DNA of 64,000 nt. Source: Bacillota bacterium (GTDB taxonomy: Bacteria > Bacillota > Clostridia > Lachnospirales > Lachnospiraceae). This document shows positions 36,655 through 45,282 of the stretch, in pieces (the first letter of the stretch is position 1; each line of letters opens with the position of its first letter). Under the pieces are notes generated by a model. That model was not told where the DNA came from, ran no database searches, and saw nothing but the letters and a program-made list of their open reading frames with translations. The DNA is taken from contig JAEZKL010000059.1 of the NCBI GenBank assembly GCA_023415475.1, positions 1 to 64,000 on the forward strand, in the 5' to 3' direction. The translations under genes and the position numbers were made by a program.

Positions 36655-38862
36655 TTAATAATTAATACGAATCCGATCTCCTGCATTAATATATTTATTG
36701 CTGTCAGTGATAACTTGGCTCTTCGATGATATTGCTCCATCTACAGCCACTGTTCTGTTGCCCTTGTCTAATATAGTTACATTTATGCGTTCTGCGATTA
36801 ACAGCGTTCCAAGTATGTCCTCCTGCTCTTTTGTTATTAGAACATAATCGCCGTAATTATCCTCTCGAAGAGCCTGTATCGGAATACACTGATCAAATTG
36901 CTCAGACTGGGTTGTTATCTTAAACCCCGCCTTCTCACCTAATAAGTAATCATCTTCCGGCATCCTAGCCATCATTTCAGACATTCCGTTATCACCAATT
37001 GTAATTTTCTCTATTTCTACTTCTATACCCATCCTTTTACCTGCCAGGCTAATGTCTGCTGCGACCCCTTCTGCTATGTTTGCTGCATCTTCTCTATCAA
37101 ACTCCGCTCTAAATACATAATCCCCAAAGCCCAGCTTTATCATCTCTTCTCCCAAGGTCGTCCTACCTGCCGCCACCCCAACAAAGGTAACAACACCTTT
37201 CATAGGAGACCTCACTTCTCCGGAGCATTCCATAAGTGCTCTTATCTCATCCAGCTCTTGTTCTTTTACATTCAAATCAATATCATGGCTTTGTAATACC
37301 AACTCCGATATTTGTTTGCTAATCGAATTACTGGACGCATCTTCATTTAAATTGTGCATTTCCACCGCCTGCTTAGCTATCCTGACTGACTCCTTTGCAG
37401 CTTCTATGTCTTGTCTTTTACCGTCCAAAGCCTCCTCATAATCATATGTTCCATCCTCAATGCTTTTGATAACATTCTTAAGCTCAGTAATTTCTGCCTG
37501 TAAATCATTTCTTGCCATCTCGAATTCTTTTTTTAATGCTTCATGATCCTCTTCCGCTCTTTTCAGTGCCAACGTCCTTTTTATGACATCCTGCTCTATT
37601 TCCTTTTGCTGATCACCGTATATAAAATCATATAGCTTTTTTTCCGGAGCTTCCAGATCAACTCCCTCTTTGATTGCTGTTTGAAATTGCTTGAGGTAAT
37701 CTTTTAATTGCTTATCGTTCCTTCTAAGACTTTTAAGCTCACCGCTTTCCTTCTCATAAGCACCTTCCAGAAGATTAATATGCCGTTCATACTCCTCAAG
37801 ATAAGAGAAGTAAGCATTGACCGCGTCATTATATCTTTCCTCCAAGGTTCTTCTGCTTTGCTCGGAATTAACCGAAGGATCGGTATTGCTTAACAGCTTT
37901 TGCAACTCATCCTGATACATATATAAACGCTCTTCATAAAACAGAATATTATTATGTAGATTCCACAGATAATTTTCTGCTCCCATCATCCCCAATGCTT
38001 TCGTATATACCGCATCCTTATGCTCCTCATAAGCCTCGTCATTGATATAATAAGCTTTAAATATATCCTCTTCTGCCAAATATATGGTTAACTTATCTTT
38101 ACCTAGGACTGCGTTTTTATATTCACCAATTAGTCGTGTAATTTTTAATTTCGTCTCACCGGCCTGTTCTAAAGCAGTGCTTGCATCCTCCACTGCTCTT
38201 AGCGTGCGTATGAGTTGCTGATCCTGGGAAAATATTAAGTTTTGATAGCTTTTCACAGCAGCTTCATACTCCTTCTTTTTATTTTCAAGGAGCTTTTCCT
38301 TTGTACTGTTCCTACTACTTTCGTAATCCTTCTGCGCCCCATCTAACCTTTTATTCGCTACCTCCAGATTCTCCTTGGCCTGCTTTAGGGATAGTATGGC
38401 AGACTGGGAGGGCTTAGAAGGTTGCCGCCTTAAACGCTCCTCGGCCATTAATAGCTCGATCTTTGTAATCTCATTATCTATGGAAGTATATCTATCCTGT
38501 AAGTCCTCCATACGATAGGAATATAAAGCCGTACCAACGTCTACCTCTTCTCCTGGACTTACATAAACATCATCAATACGATATCCCGGTAATACCATAA
38601 GGAGCTTCTCCTCCTCCGGTATTATCTCCCCTGTGCCTGATATAGAGTATACTAATCTATCCCTTTGAGGATTACTTACCTTTACTCTTGCTACCGTAAC
38701 GGATGCCATGACTCTGGATACAATGGTAAACACAAGCATTAAGACAAAGAACAGTATCAGCAATTTGCCTGCTACATGGGAGACGGAGGTTTTCTTAAGT
38801 TTTTTGTTTTCCGCTAAGGCTTTTTCAAATTCAGTCTTTATTATAGTTTTTATTTTTTTCAT
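36655..38862 (-). CDS. HlyD-like membrane fusion (adaptor) protein with long coiled coil
   Basis: A 735-residue adaptor with one N-terminal helix (~32-54), a lipoyl/barrel start (LVYSISGTGEIIPEEEKLLM, DVYVSPGEEVDVGTALYSYR), an unusually long helical hairpin (~120-500) rich in Lys/Glu, and a returning lipoyl half near residue 545 (VRSPMKGVVTFVGVAAGRTT). Adaptors of this type join an ABC permease to the exterior in Gram-positive bacteria. The coiled-coil region is longer than in many MacA/YknX relatives. It lies 21 bp after a sugar-type permease gene and 15 bp before the MacB-like gene, so it appears cotranscribed with an importer. Confidence 0.85.
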   Translation of the reverse strand: MKKIKTIIKTEFEKALAENKKLKKTSVSHVAGKLLILFFVLMLVFTIVSRVMASVTVARVKVSNPQRDRLVYSISGTGEIIPEEEKLLMVLPGYRIDDVYVSPGEEVDVGTALYSYRMEDLQDRYTSIDNEITKIELLMAEERLRRQPSKPSQSAILSLKQAKENLEVANKRLDGAQKDYESSRNSTKEKLLENKKKEYEAAVKSYQNLIFSQDQQLIRTLRAVEDASTALEQAGETKLKITRLIGEYKNAVLGKDKLTIYLAEEDIFKAYYINDEAYEEHKDAVYTKALGMMGAENYLWNLHNNILFYEERLYMYQDELQKLLSNTDPSVNSEQSRRTLEERYNDAVNAYFSYLEEYERHINLLEGAYEKESGELKSLRRNDKQLKDYLKQFQTAIKEGVDLEAPEKKLYDFIYGDQQKEIEQDVIKRTLALKRAEEDHEALKKEFEMARNDLQAEITELKNVIKSIEDGTYDYEEALDGKRQDIEAAKESVRIAKQAVEMHNLNEDASSNSISKQISELVLQSHDIDLNVKEQELDEIRALMECSGEVRSPMKGVVTFVGVAAGRTTLGEEMIKLGFGDYVFRAEFDREDAANIAEGVAADISLAGKRMGIEVEIEKITIGDNGMSEMMARMPEDDYLLGEKAGFKITTQSEQFDQCIPIQALREDNYGDYVLITKEQEDILGTLLIAERINVTILDKGNRTVAVDGAISSKSQVITDSNKYINAGDRIRINY

Positions 38863-38883
38863 ATCTTATCACCTAAAGCCCTT

Positions 38884-39741
38884 TTATTCTTTTATTCCTG
38901 ATACCATAATTCCCTGCTCCAGATATTTCTGTCCGTACAGAAAAAGTAATAGTGCCGGTAGTAGCATAATTACCGAACCGACCAGTGATATGCCGGCCTT
39001 TGCGTTTGAAACATTAGGAAGATACAAGGTTAATGGCCACCGGCTTGCCGTTTTGATATAATTGAGCGGTTGTTCAATCGCATTCCAAAGCTCTAAGAAA
39101 CCCAGAAGCATTGCCGATATAATCCCACCCCTCCCCATGGGAACTCCGATATTCCAAAATATACTCCATTCTCCTGCTCCGTCGATGCTTGCCGCCTCAA
39201 ATAAGGATTTAGGAATAGCCTTAAAAAACTTAACCATGATAAATACCGGAAAGGTAGAGAAGGCTGCCGGCAAAATAATTGATAAGTGGCTATCCAATAA
39301 GCGAATTTTATCCAGCACCAAATAGGTAGATACCATCGTTACCTGAAAAGGCATTATCATCAATATAATATACAAGGTAAAAATAGCTTTTTTCCCTTTG
39401 AAATCAAATTTTGCAAAGCTCCAGGCAGCCGGGACTCCAATCATTAGTTGTCCTAGCAGAGAGGGGAGCACCTGCTTACAGGAGTTCCAATACACGACAA
39501 AAAAGCTTGGAGTATCAAGTAGAATCTCTACATAGGATCGTAGGGTTGGATATTTCGGAAACAATGGCCAGGAAACAACTCCTGTAGTATTATATAATAC
39601 TGCTGAAAAATTCTCCGTAAATTCATCGGGACCTATAAAGGAGCCGGTAATAACAAACCAAAGCGGAAGGACAGTTATCAGTGATAACACGATAAGTAAA
39701 AGCATATTAAGCTTTCTTTTTAGGATTAAAAAAATACTCAT
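38884..39741 (-). CDS. carbohydrate ABC transporter permease (MalG-like)
   Basis: A 285-residue CUT1 permease with six helices and an EAA loop (LFEAASIDGAGEWSIFWNIG). Its ATG at 39741 overlaps the stop of the upstream permease by four bases (ATGA), showing translational coupling. It forms a pair with that permease and works with the binding protein at 40695. Its genomic link to an HlyD-like adaptor and MacB-like protein is odd for a sugar importer. Confidence 0.9.
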   Translation of the reverse strand: MSIFLILKRKLNMLLLIVLSLITVLPLWFVITGSFIGPDEFTENFSAVLYNTTGVVSWPLFPKYPTLRSYVEILLDTPSFFVVYWNSCKQVLPSLLGQLMIGVPAAWSFAKFDFKGKKAIFTLYIILMIMPFQVTMVSTYLVLDKIRLLDSHLSIILPAAFSTFPVFIMVKFFKAIPKSLFEAASIDGAGEWSIFWNIGVPMGRGGIISAMLLGFLELWNAIEQPLNYIKTASRWPLTLYLPNVSNAKAGISLVGSVIMLLPALLLFLYGQKYLEQGIMVSGIKE

Positions 39742-40583
39742 ACTTCCTCACCCAATTTTCTGTCTAAACCCTGCAATATAAGGATGATTACTATAATAAT
39801 CAGCGCTACCATTACTGCTGCCGAGCACATCTTTTGGATATCCAGCTTTGTAAACCAGTTATTAAAGAGATGCTGAAGCATATAAATGCTATCATCTCTT
39901 GGATAGGTCCCGGCAATCATATATGCCTCACGAAACACCTTAAAGGTGTTTAGTAAGGACAGTACCGAAACAATAAAGACCGTAGGAAGTAAGCCCGGTA
40001 AGGTAATATACCAAAATTTCTTCCATGCATTTGCTCCATCCACTGAGGCAGCCTCATACAATGCAGCCGATATTTGGTCAATTCCGGTAAGCCAGAGCAC
40101 CATATCATATCCAATATTCTTCCACAGATAGCTTATTACTAAGATGGGAAAAGCCTTTGTGCTCATCCAGTCAAATCCCTCGATTCCCAGCTTAGAAAGC
40201 AGTACATTCAATAACCCGCTCTGATGAAAGACCACCTTCCATAAGAATACCACTGATGCCACAGGAATGGCCATGGGGATAAGAAATGAGGTCTTAAAGA
40301 AGCTTCTGTGTTTTTTAAGACTGCTTATCATTACTGATATAATTAATGATAGCAGCAATAATAGCGGAACACATACCAATATAAATCTTAAGGTATTGTC
40401 CATAGCCATCTGGAATGCTTTATTTTGTATAACGCTTCTGTAATTATCCAATCCTACAAACTTACCACTCATGGCTGCAAAGAAGGATCTTCTGACTGCA
40501 TCACCAAATGGTATTAATACAAACAGGATGACTCCTATGAAGCTTGGAGCTAAAAAAGCCCATGCTTTAATATTATTCTTCAT
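39738..40583 (-). CDS. carbohydrate ABC transporter permease (MalF-like)
   Basis: A 281-residue CUT1 permease with six helices and an EAA loop (ALYEAASVDGANAWKKFWYI). Overlaps the next gene by four bases and lies 111 bp after the binding protein gene; that gap contains a long hairpin. Substrate unknown. No ATP-binding gene is in the cluster. Confidence 0.9.
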   Translation of the reverse strand: MKNNIKAWAFLAPSFIGVILFVLIPFGDAVRRSFFAAMSGKFVGLDNYRSVIQNKAFQMAMDNTLRFILVCVPLLLLLSLIISVMISSLKKHRSFFKTSFLIPMAIPVASVVFLWKVVFHQSGLLNVLLSKLGIEGFDWMSTKAFPILVISYLWKNIGYDMVLWLTGIDQISAALYEAASVDGANAWKKFWYITLPGLLPTVFIVSVLSLLNTFKVFREAYMIAGTYPRDDSIYMLQHLFNNWFTKLDIQKMCSAAVMVALIIIVIILILQGLDRKLGEEV

Positions 40584-40615
40584 TGTTCTATCCTTCTACC
40601 GTTTGTTACGGTCTT

Positions 40616-40670
40616 GATGTCATAAATCATCTTAATTGTAGGGTAGTGAATATATGTGACTTATGACATC
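40616..40670 (-). terminator. intercistronic hairpin between binding protein and permease genes
   Basis: Arms GATGTCATAAATCA (40616-40629) and TGACTTATGACATC (40657-40670) pair over 13 of 14 positions. No T-run is apparent. It may tune the ratio of binding protein to permease, as proposed for the hairpin at 16817. Confidence 0.5.
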
Positions 40671-40694
40671 CGAACCATTAATATATCTCCCTTA

Positions 40695-42929
40695 TTATTC
40701 TGACAAGTATAAATTAATGCTGGCTACAGTATTATTAGATGCTTGCTCTGCTGTAATATCACCTCTTAGATATCTCTCTGCCTCATCCAGTATCATATCT
40801 GCCATTGTCATGTCATTCACCATCGGCTTATCCACTGCACATATGCTTTCATATAGTAGTTTTCTTCGCTTCTCCGTTGGATATTGAGCTTTAATACCAT
40901 AACCATCACCCGCTATCCCAATACTGCTGTCTTTATCAACCCGAATCCATTCCTCCATAGCTGCTTGATTGACCGGAAAACCGTCCAGCAAATCATATCT
41001 TTGAATATCTGTGGAAAATAATAATTGTACAAATTCCTTAGCTAATTCCTTCTGATTTCCGGCACTGTTAATTCCGACCAGACCGCTTGCTTTAAAGGAA
41101 TTATTGATCACTCTAAAGGATCCTTCCCATTCTTGAACTACTTCGTCGATTATGGCATAATCCTCAATTCCACCCACTTCTTCTATATTGGCTTGTATTT
41201 TCTTCTGATGCGCATCGAGACATGAGTCTATCCAATATCCCTTAACTGAACCTTTCGATGAATTCATAAAGTCCAATTCCACATCATCAGAAGCATTCGT
41301 GGCCTCTGATATTGCACTAATAGTTTCAAGAAAACCCTGTAAAGCTGCTTCATCTAATTCATTATCCGTATTGACAAGCTGATTATAGTAGGTCATTAGA
41401 AACCATGCCGCAAGCGCCCTGTAATTGCTTGTGTTAAGTACCGGTATCTCTTTATTTTTCCGGGCATAATCCGCAAACTCATCCAGTGAATTTGCAGAAT
41501 TTACTGCCTCTTTACTTCCATATATGATTGGAAGCTTAATACGAATCGGCATAACATACACCTTATCGTCTAAATAATAAGGATTTGTTATATTAGGCAG
41601 TAGTTCGCCCGAAGCCTTCATTAGGGTAAAAATGTCTCCCATATCCTCCAGAACGCCCTTCTCTATGTAGGCTTCGATCGGCATACCATCCAGCACTAAT
41701 ATGTCAGCTCCTCTTCCTGCCAGAAGCTCTGTATTCAGGGCATTAATCTGATCCTTTAGCGTAATTGTTTGCTCCGGATCCTTTATTCCGTATGTATACT
41801 TCACCCTTTTATTTAAATTAGCAATCCTAAAATTAATACTAACATCCGGATGATTTTTTTGAAATATGGTAACCGCCTGACGAATCGTCGGATTATCCTC
41901 AATTGAGAATATCGAAAGCTCGATCGGAGGTTCTGAGCTGACAGTTTCATCATAGTAAATATGCTTTATTTCGATATCACTATAATCATTAGTAGTTATT
42001 ATGAAATAGAAGTCCTTCTCTGCTCCTAATAAGAATTTGGTAAGAACACAGGAAGGCTTACTTAAGCTACACTGGCTTCCGTCGATCAGAGTTTCCCATA
42101 TGGAGCCCCCCTCCTTATTCAGATGAATTCCATTGACATCACTAACGTAAGCCGTTCCTTCCTTCGTATCTAATATTCCGGAATCTAATGAAGTAATTTC
42201 GATTGGTCTGAGAGCTCCCTCTTCCTTCGTCTCCACATTGTTTGAAATAAGCTCTTTATCATTTTGATCCGTATAATACAGAGTATTCCCTTCTACACTG
42301 AGTACACAGGATCTTCCACAATTAAATTCACTAATTATGGACTGTCCATCCGAGGAGTATAATTCAACTATTTTCCAAAGGTAAACTGCAGCTATCATGC
42401 CATTTTCCAATACCTTTAATACTTTTGGTCGATAGGGAATATTACCCCATTCTTCATAGGAATCATCAAACCTCTTTAACTCAACCTTTTCATATTCTCC
42501 TGTATCAGATAATCGATATAACGCATTATGATATTCAGAAATAGTATCTCCTAAGAGATACTGCTTCTTGTCTTCTCCATAAAACACATCCCTAATCATA
42601 AAATTATTGGCATTGATATTGTTGAATACCTGGAGCGCTTCTGAATCCACCTTGCTCCAATTCCCATTAATATTCAAATACTTTTCATAAGAGCTATCAT
42701 TGTATGCATAAAGCTCGATATCCTTTTCGGGCGAAATTGTAATGGATACAAACTCAGTAGAAGTTACTCCCGGAGGAAGCGCGATATTCTCTTCTACATA
42801 TCTTCCCATTGACAAACCACTCTCTATAGCCTTGTCAACCTCAGTTCCTTTATTATCCTTGGAACTACAGCCTGTTACTGCTGGTATAAGCAGCAAGATG
42901 ACTAAGATAACCCACATTACTTTCCTCAT
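40695..42929 (-). CDS. large solute-binding lipoprotein with N-terminal extra domain
   Basis: A 744-residue lipoprotein. GGAGGG precedes the ATG at 42929 (MRKVMWVILVILLL). The lipobox is IPAVTGC, Cys near residue 21. Usual sugar-binding proteins have 400-560 residues; here ~300 residues of beta-rich sequence (YAYNDSSYEKYLNINGNWSK, YYTDQNDKELISNN) precede the binding domain, which begins near residue 340 (LSIFSIEDNPTIRQAVTIFQ) and includes LLAGRGADILVLDG. The N-terminal part may be a propeller-like sensing domain. It heads the operon with two permeases, an HlyD-like adaptor and a MacB-like protein, and is divergent from an OmpR/histidine-kinase pair. Confidence 0.85.
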   Translation of the reverse strand: MRKVMWVILVILLLIPAVTGCSSKDNKGTEVDKAIESGLSMGRYVEENIALPPGVTSTEFVSITISPEKDIELYAYNDSSYEKYLNINGNWSKVDSEALQVFNNINANNFMIRDVFYGEDKKQYLLGDTISEYHNALYRLSDTGEYEKVELKRFDDSYEEWGNIPYRPKVLKVLENGMIAAVYLWKIVELYSSDGQSIISEFNCGRSCVLSVEGNTLYYTDQNDKELISNNVETKEEGALRPIEITSLDSGILDTKEGTAYVSDVNGIHLNKEGGSIWETLIDGSQCSLSKPSCVLTKFLLGAEKDFYFIITTNDYSDIEIKHIYYDETVSSEPPIELSIFSIEDNPTIRQAVTIFQKNHPDVSINFRIANLNKRVKYTYGIKDPEQTITLKDQINALNTELLAGRGADILVLDGMPIEAYIEKGVLEDMGDIFTLMKASGELLPNITNPYYLDDKVYVMPIRIKLPIIYGSKEAVNSANSLDEFADYARKNKEIPVLNTSNYRALAAWFLMTYYNQLVNTDNELDEAALQGFLETISAISEATNASDDVELDFMNSSKGSVKGYWIDSCLDAHQKKIQANIEEVGGIEDYAIIDEVVQEWEGSFRVINNSFKASGLVGINSAGNQKELAKEFVQLLFSTDIQRYDLLDGFPVNQAAMEEWIRVDKDSSIGIAGDGYGIKAQYPTEKRRKLLYESICAVDKPMVNDMTMADMILDEAERYLRGDITAEQASNNTVASINLYLSE

Positions 42930-43066
42930 GTTATATCCCTCCATATCCGATATATTTATTCTTTATTGCTTCAAAATAAGCACCTTGTTTCCTGTACCTT
43001 TCCTTTATTCTACTATAGGAATATCTAAATATTCTCTAACATAAATTAGGAATTTTTGAGATTTAT

Positions 43067-43095
43067 TAGAGATATTCATGCTAATATGTTATAAT
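43067..43095 (+). promoter_or_regulatory. sigma-A-like promoter
   Basis: TAGAGA (43067-43072), a 17-bp spacer and a perfect TATAAT (43090-43095). A transcript would begin near 43101, at the first bases of the double-hairpin module, giving a leader of about 150 bases before the response regulator. Confidence 0.55.
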
Positions 43096-43098
43096 AAG

Positions 43099-43180
43099 CG
43101 TAGTGAGCATATGCAAGCTTGTTTGCGATATGCGATCGGAGCTGGAGATCATGAACATGATTTTGTTCATGATATATAAT
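43099..43180 (+). repeat. double-hairpin module, copy 1
   Basis: Matches the copy at 52768 through shared blocks CGTAGTGAGCATAT, CAAGCTTG, TATGCGATCGGAG, GATCATGAACATG and TGTTCATGATATA. Hairpin 1 is formed by GCATAT-GCAA with TTGC-ATATGC; hairpin 2 by ATCATGAACA with TGTTCATGAT. It lies upstream of the OmpR-type regulator gene. Confidence 0.75.
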
Positions 43181-43254
43181 TGTGGTGGTATGTTAATGAT
43201 AAGGAGGCATGCTATCGCCCAAATTTAAGGGCATGCATCAGATTGGAGAGTTTT

Positions 43255-43935
43255 ATGAAGATTTTACTTATTGAAGATGATAAGGATCTGTGTACTGCTC
43301 TTAGTGTAACTCTAAAAAAAGAAGGTTTTGATGTAGATATCAGTATGGGTGGGGGGGATGCGATTTATTATGCATCCTCGGTGTCTTATGATATTATTAT
43401 ATTGGACCGAATGCTTCCTTTATTAGATGGTTTGTCGATCCTGCAAATTCTTCGTAAAAACAATATTACAACTCCGGTTATCGTAGTAACTGCTATGAGC
43501 GGTATTAAAGATAGGATTGACGGATTAGATGCCGGTGCAGATGATTACCTGATAAAGCCCTTTGATATAGGAGAGCTTCTGGCAAGAATTCGTGCATTGG
43601 TCAGACGCCCCAGAGAATTAAATAATACCCGTACACTCCAATTTTCTAACTTTACCTTAAATATTGATCTACATACCCTAACTACCGAATATAAAACCGT
43701 GACCTTATCCAATAAGGAAACTAAGTTATTGGAATTCCTGATTAAAAATAAAGGTCAAATCCTTACAAGAGATCAAATAATTGAAAGAGTATGGGGACTG
43801 GACACTTTTGTCGAGGACGGCAACTTAGATAATTATATTTATTTTGGGCGCCGTCGATTAAAAGCTGCCAACTGCAGGGCACAAATTAAGACGATTCATT
43901 CTGTGGGCTATCAGCTTATTGAAATCGTAACATAG
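43255..43935 (+). CDS. OmpR family response regulator
   Basis: A 226-residue regulator starting at the ATG at 43255 (MKILLIEDDKDL); the frame is open further upstream but that part lacks receiver homology. The receiver has phospho-Asp in IIILDRMLPLLDGLSILQIL, VTAMSG and a DYLIKPFDIGELLARIRALV segment. A winged-helix DNA-binding domain (~125-226) ends in IKTIHSVGYQLIE. It is ten bases from the kinase gene and pairs with it. Divergent to the transport cluster headed by the large binding protein, which is its likely target. Confidence 0.93.
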   Translation: MKILLIEDDKDLCTALSVTLKKEGFDVDISMGGGDAIYYASSVSYDIIILDRMLPLLDGLSILQILRKNNITTPVIVVTAMSGIKDRIDGLDAGADDYLIKPFDIGELLARIRALVRRPRELNNTRTLQFSNFTLNIDLHTLTTEYKTVTLSNKETKLLEFLIKNKGQILTRDQIIERVWGLDTFVEDGNLDNYIYFGRRRLKAANCRAQIKTIHSVGYQLIEIVT

Positions 43936-43944
43936 GGGGAAACC

Positions 43945-45231
43945 ATGTATAGATCCTTACGAAATAAGTTGGTTTTGCTAAATACTGTATCAACCGGATT
44001 AATACTCATCATAGTCATGATTATCATTTTAATGGTCGCAGAGAAAAAACTGGAAGAAAAGTGGTTGGAAACCTTCGCGAATCATGGGGACACAATCATA
44101 AATAAGCTTCAACTTGATAATATGGTGAAACATAGCTGGCTTTCCCAGCTAGAATCAAAAAACAATCTGATCATACATATTGAGGATAATGGTAGTCCTA
44201 TATCCTTCAAAGGTGTTTTACATTCCCCTACAGACCGTGACCTGTTAATGAAGCAGCTTACAGCCCTTGCCTTGGAGGAAGGAATTGATATAAGAAGAAA
44301 TCCAATCTTTCTCAATGAAGCGAAAAGTAGTATTTATACGATAAAAGGTGAGAAAAACGAAATTTATTATGGACTTGCTGTAATCATACCAACAACTACC
44401 GGCTGGAGAAGTCTTTTATTACTTCAATATTTCCCAAATTATTACCCCTCAATAATTAATCAAAGAATATTATATTCCCTCCTAAGCTTAGCAGGAATAA
44501 TTTCTTTATTTCTAGTAAGTCTATGCTTTGTGTCAAAAATGCTAAAGCCTATAGAAGAAAGCAATCGTAGACAGACCTCATTTATAGCCGCGGCTTCCCA
44601 TGAGTTACGTTCTCCTCTGTCTGTAATTATGGCAAATAATGCGGCTATCTCTAATTCTACATCTGACGCTCAAATGTTTCATAAAGGAATTGATAGCGAA
44701 TGCAAACGAATGGCTCACTTAATCGATGATATGCTTCTACTAACTAGTATGGATGCAAAGACCTGGCTGATTAATAAAGAGTCTATAGAAATCGACACCC
44801 TATTAGTTGAAACCTACGAAGCTTTCTTACCTTTATTCAGACAGAACGAACTAAGTCTCGTTCTTAACCTTCAAGAGGATGAGCTACCTACTATATATGG
44901 GGATAAGGACCGCCTAAAGCAAATACTGGCTATACTGTTGGACAATGCATTATCCTACACCCCACCGGGAAAAAAGGTTACCTTGCATGGATTTGTATCC
45001 AACTGCCACCTTAATATAGAAGTAGAGGATCAGGGTATAGGTATCACTGATATAGATAAAAAGCTCATATTTGACCGCTTTTACCGGGCAGATAAATCTC
45101 GAAATGACAAGAAGCATTTTGGACTGGGCCTATGTATTGCAAATGAATTAGTACAACGCCACGGCGGTAAAATCTCGATACGGGATACCGAAGGCGGCGG
45201 TGCCACCTTTGTCATAAGGATACGGGTATAA
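43945..45231 (+). CDS. sensor histidine kinase
   Basis: A 428-residue membrane kinase: TM1 near residues 12-32, a ~130-residue extracytoplasmic sensor, TM2 near 175-198, then HisKA with the H-box FIAAASHELRSPLSVIMANN (phospho-His near 219) and HATPase_c with N-box ILAILLDNALSYTPPGKKV, G1 VEDQGIGI, F-box FDRFYRADKS and G2 HFGLGLCIA. It partners the OmpR regulator just upstream. Signal unknown; adjacency to an HlyD/MacB-like pair suggests envelope or antimicrobial stress, which is inference. Confidence 0.93.
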   Translation: MYRSLRNKLVLLNTVSTGLILIIVMIIILMVAEKKLEEKWLETFANHGDTIINKLQLDNMVKHSWLSQLESKNNLIIHIEDNGSPISFKGVLHSPTDRDLLMKQLTALALEEGIDIRRNPIFLNEAKSSIYTIKGEKNEIYYGLAVIIPTTTGWRSLLLLQYFPNYYPSIINQRILYSLLSLAGIISLFLVSLCFVSKMLKPIEESNRRQTSFIAAASHELRSPLSVIMANNAAISNSTSDAQMFHKGIDSECKRMAHLIDDMLLLTSMDAKTWLINKESIEIDTLLVETYEAFLPLFRQNELSLVLNLQEDELPTIYGDKDRLKQILAILLDNALSYTPPGKKVTLHGFVSNCHLNIEVEDQGIGITDIDKKLIFDRFYRADKSRNDKKHFGLGLCIANELVQRHGGKISIRDTEGGGATFVIRIRV

Positions 45232-45234
45232 AAT

Positions 45235-45271
45235 AGACCCACTGCAACAAACTATGTGGTAGGTCTTTTTT
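45235..45271 (+). terminator. terminator after histidine kinase gene
   Basis: AGACC-CAC pairs with GTG-GGTCT with a small bulge and is followed by TTTTTT. It lies directly after the kinase stop, between convergent genes. Confidence 0.65.
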
Positions 45272-45282
45272 ATATGACGTCT

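Larger units (their letters stand above)
42930..43254. other. divergent regulatory region
   Basis: About 325 bp between the binding protein gene and the response regulator gene. It holds a TAGAGA-N17-TATAAT promoter (43067-43095), the double-hairpin module at 43099-43180, and a small AAGGAGG-containing stretch with a GCATGC...GGGCATGC inverted repeat (43207-43236). No further gene is seen. Confidence 0.6.
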
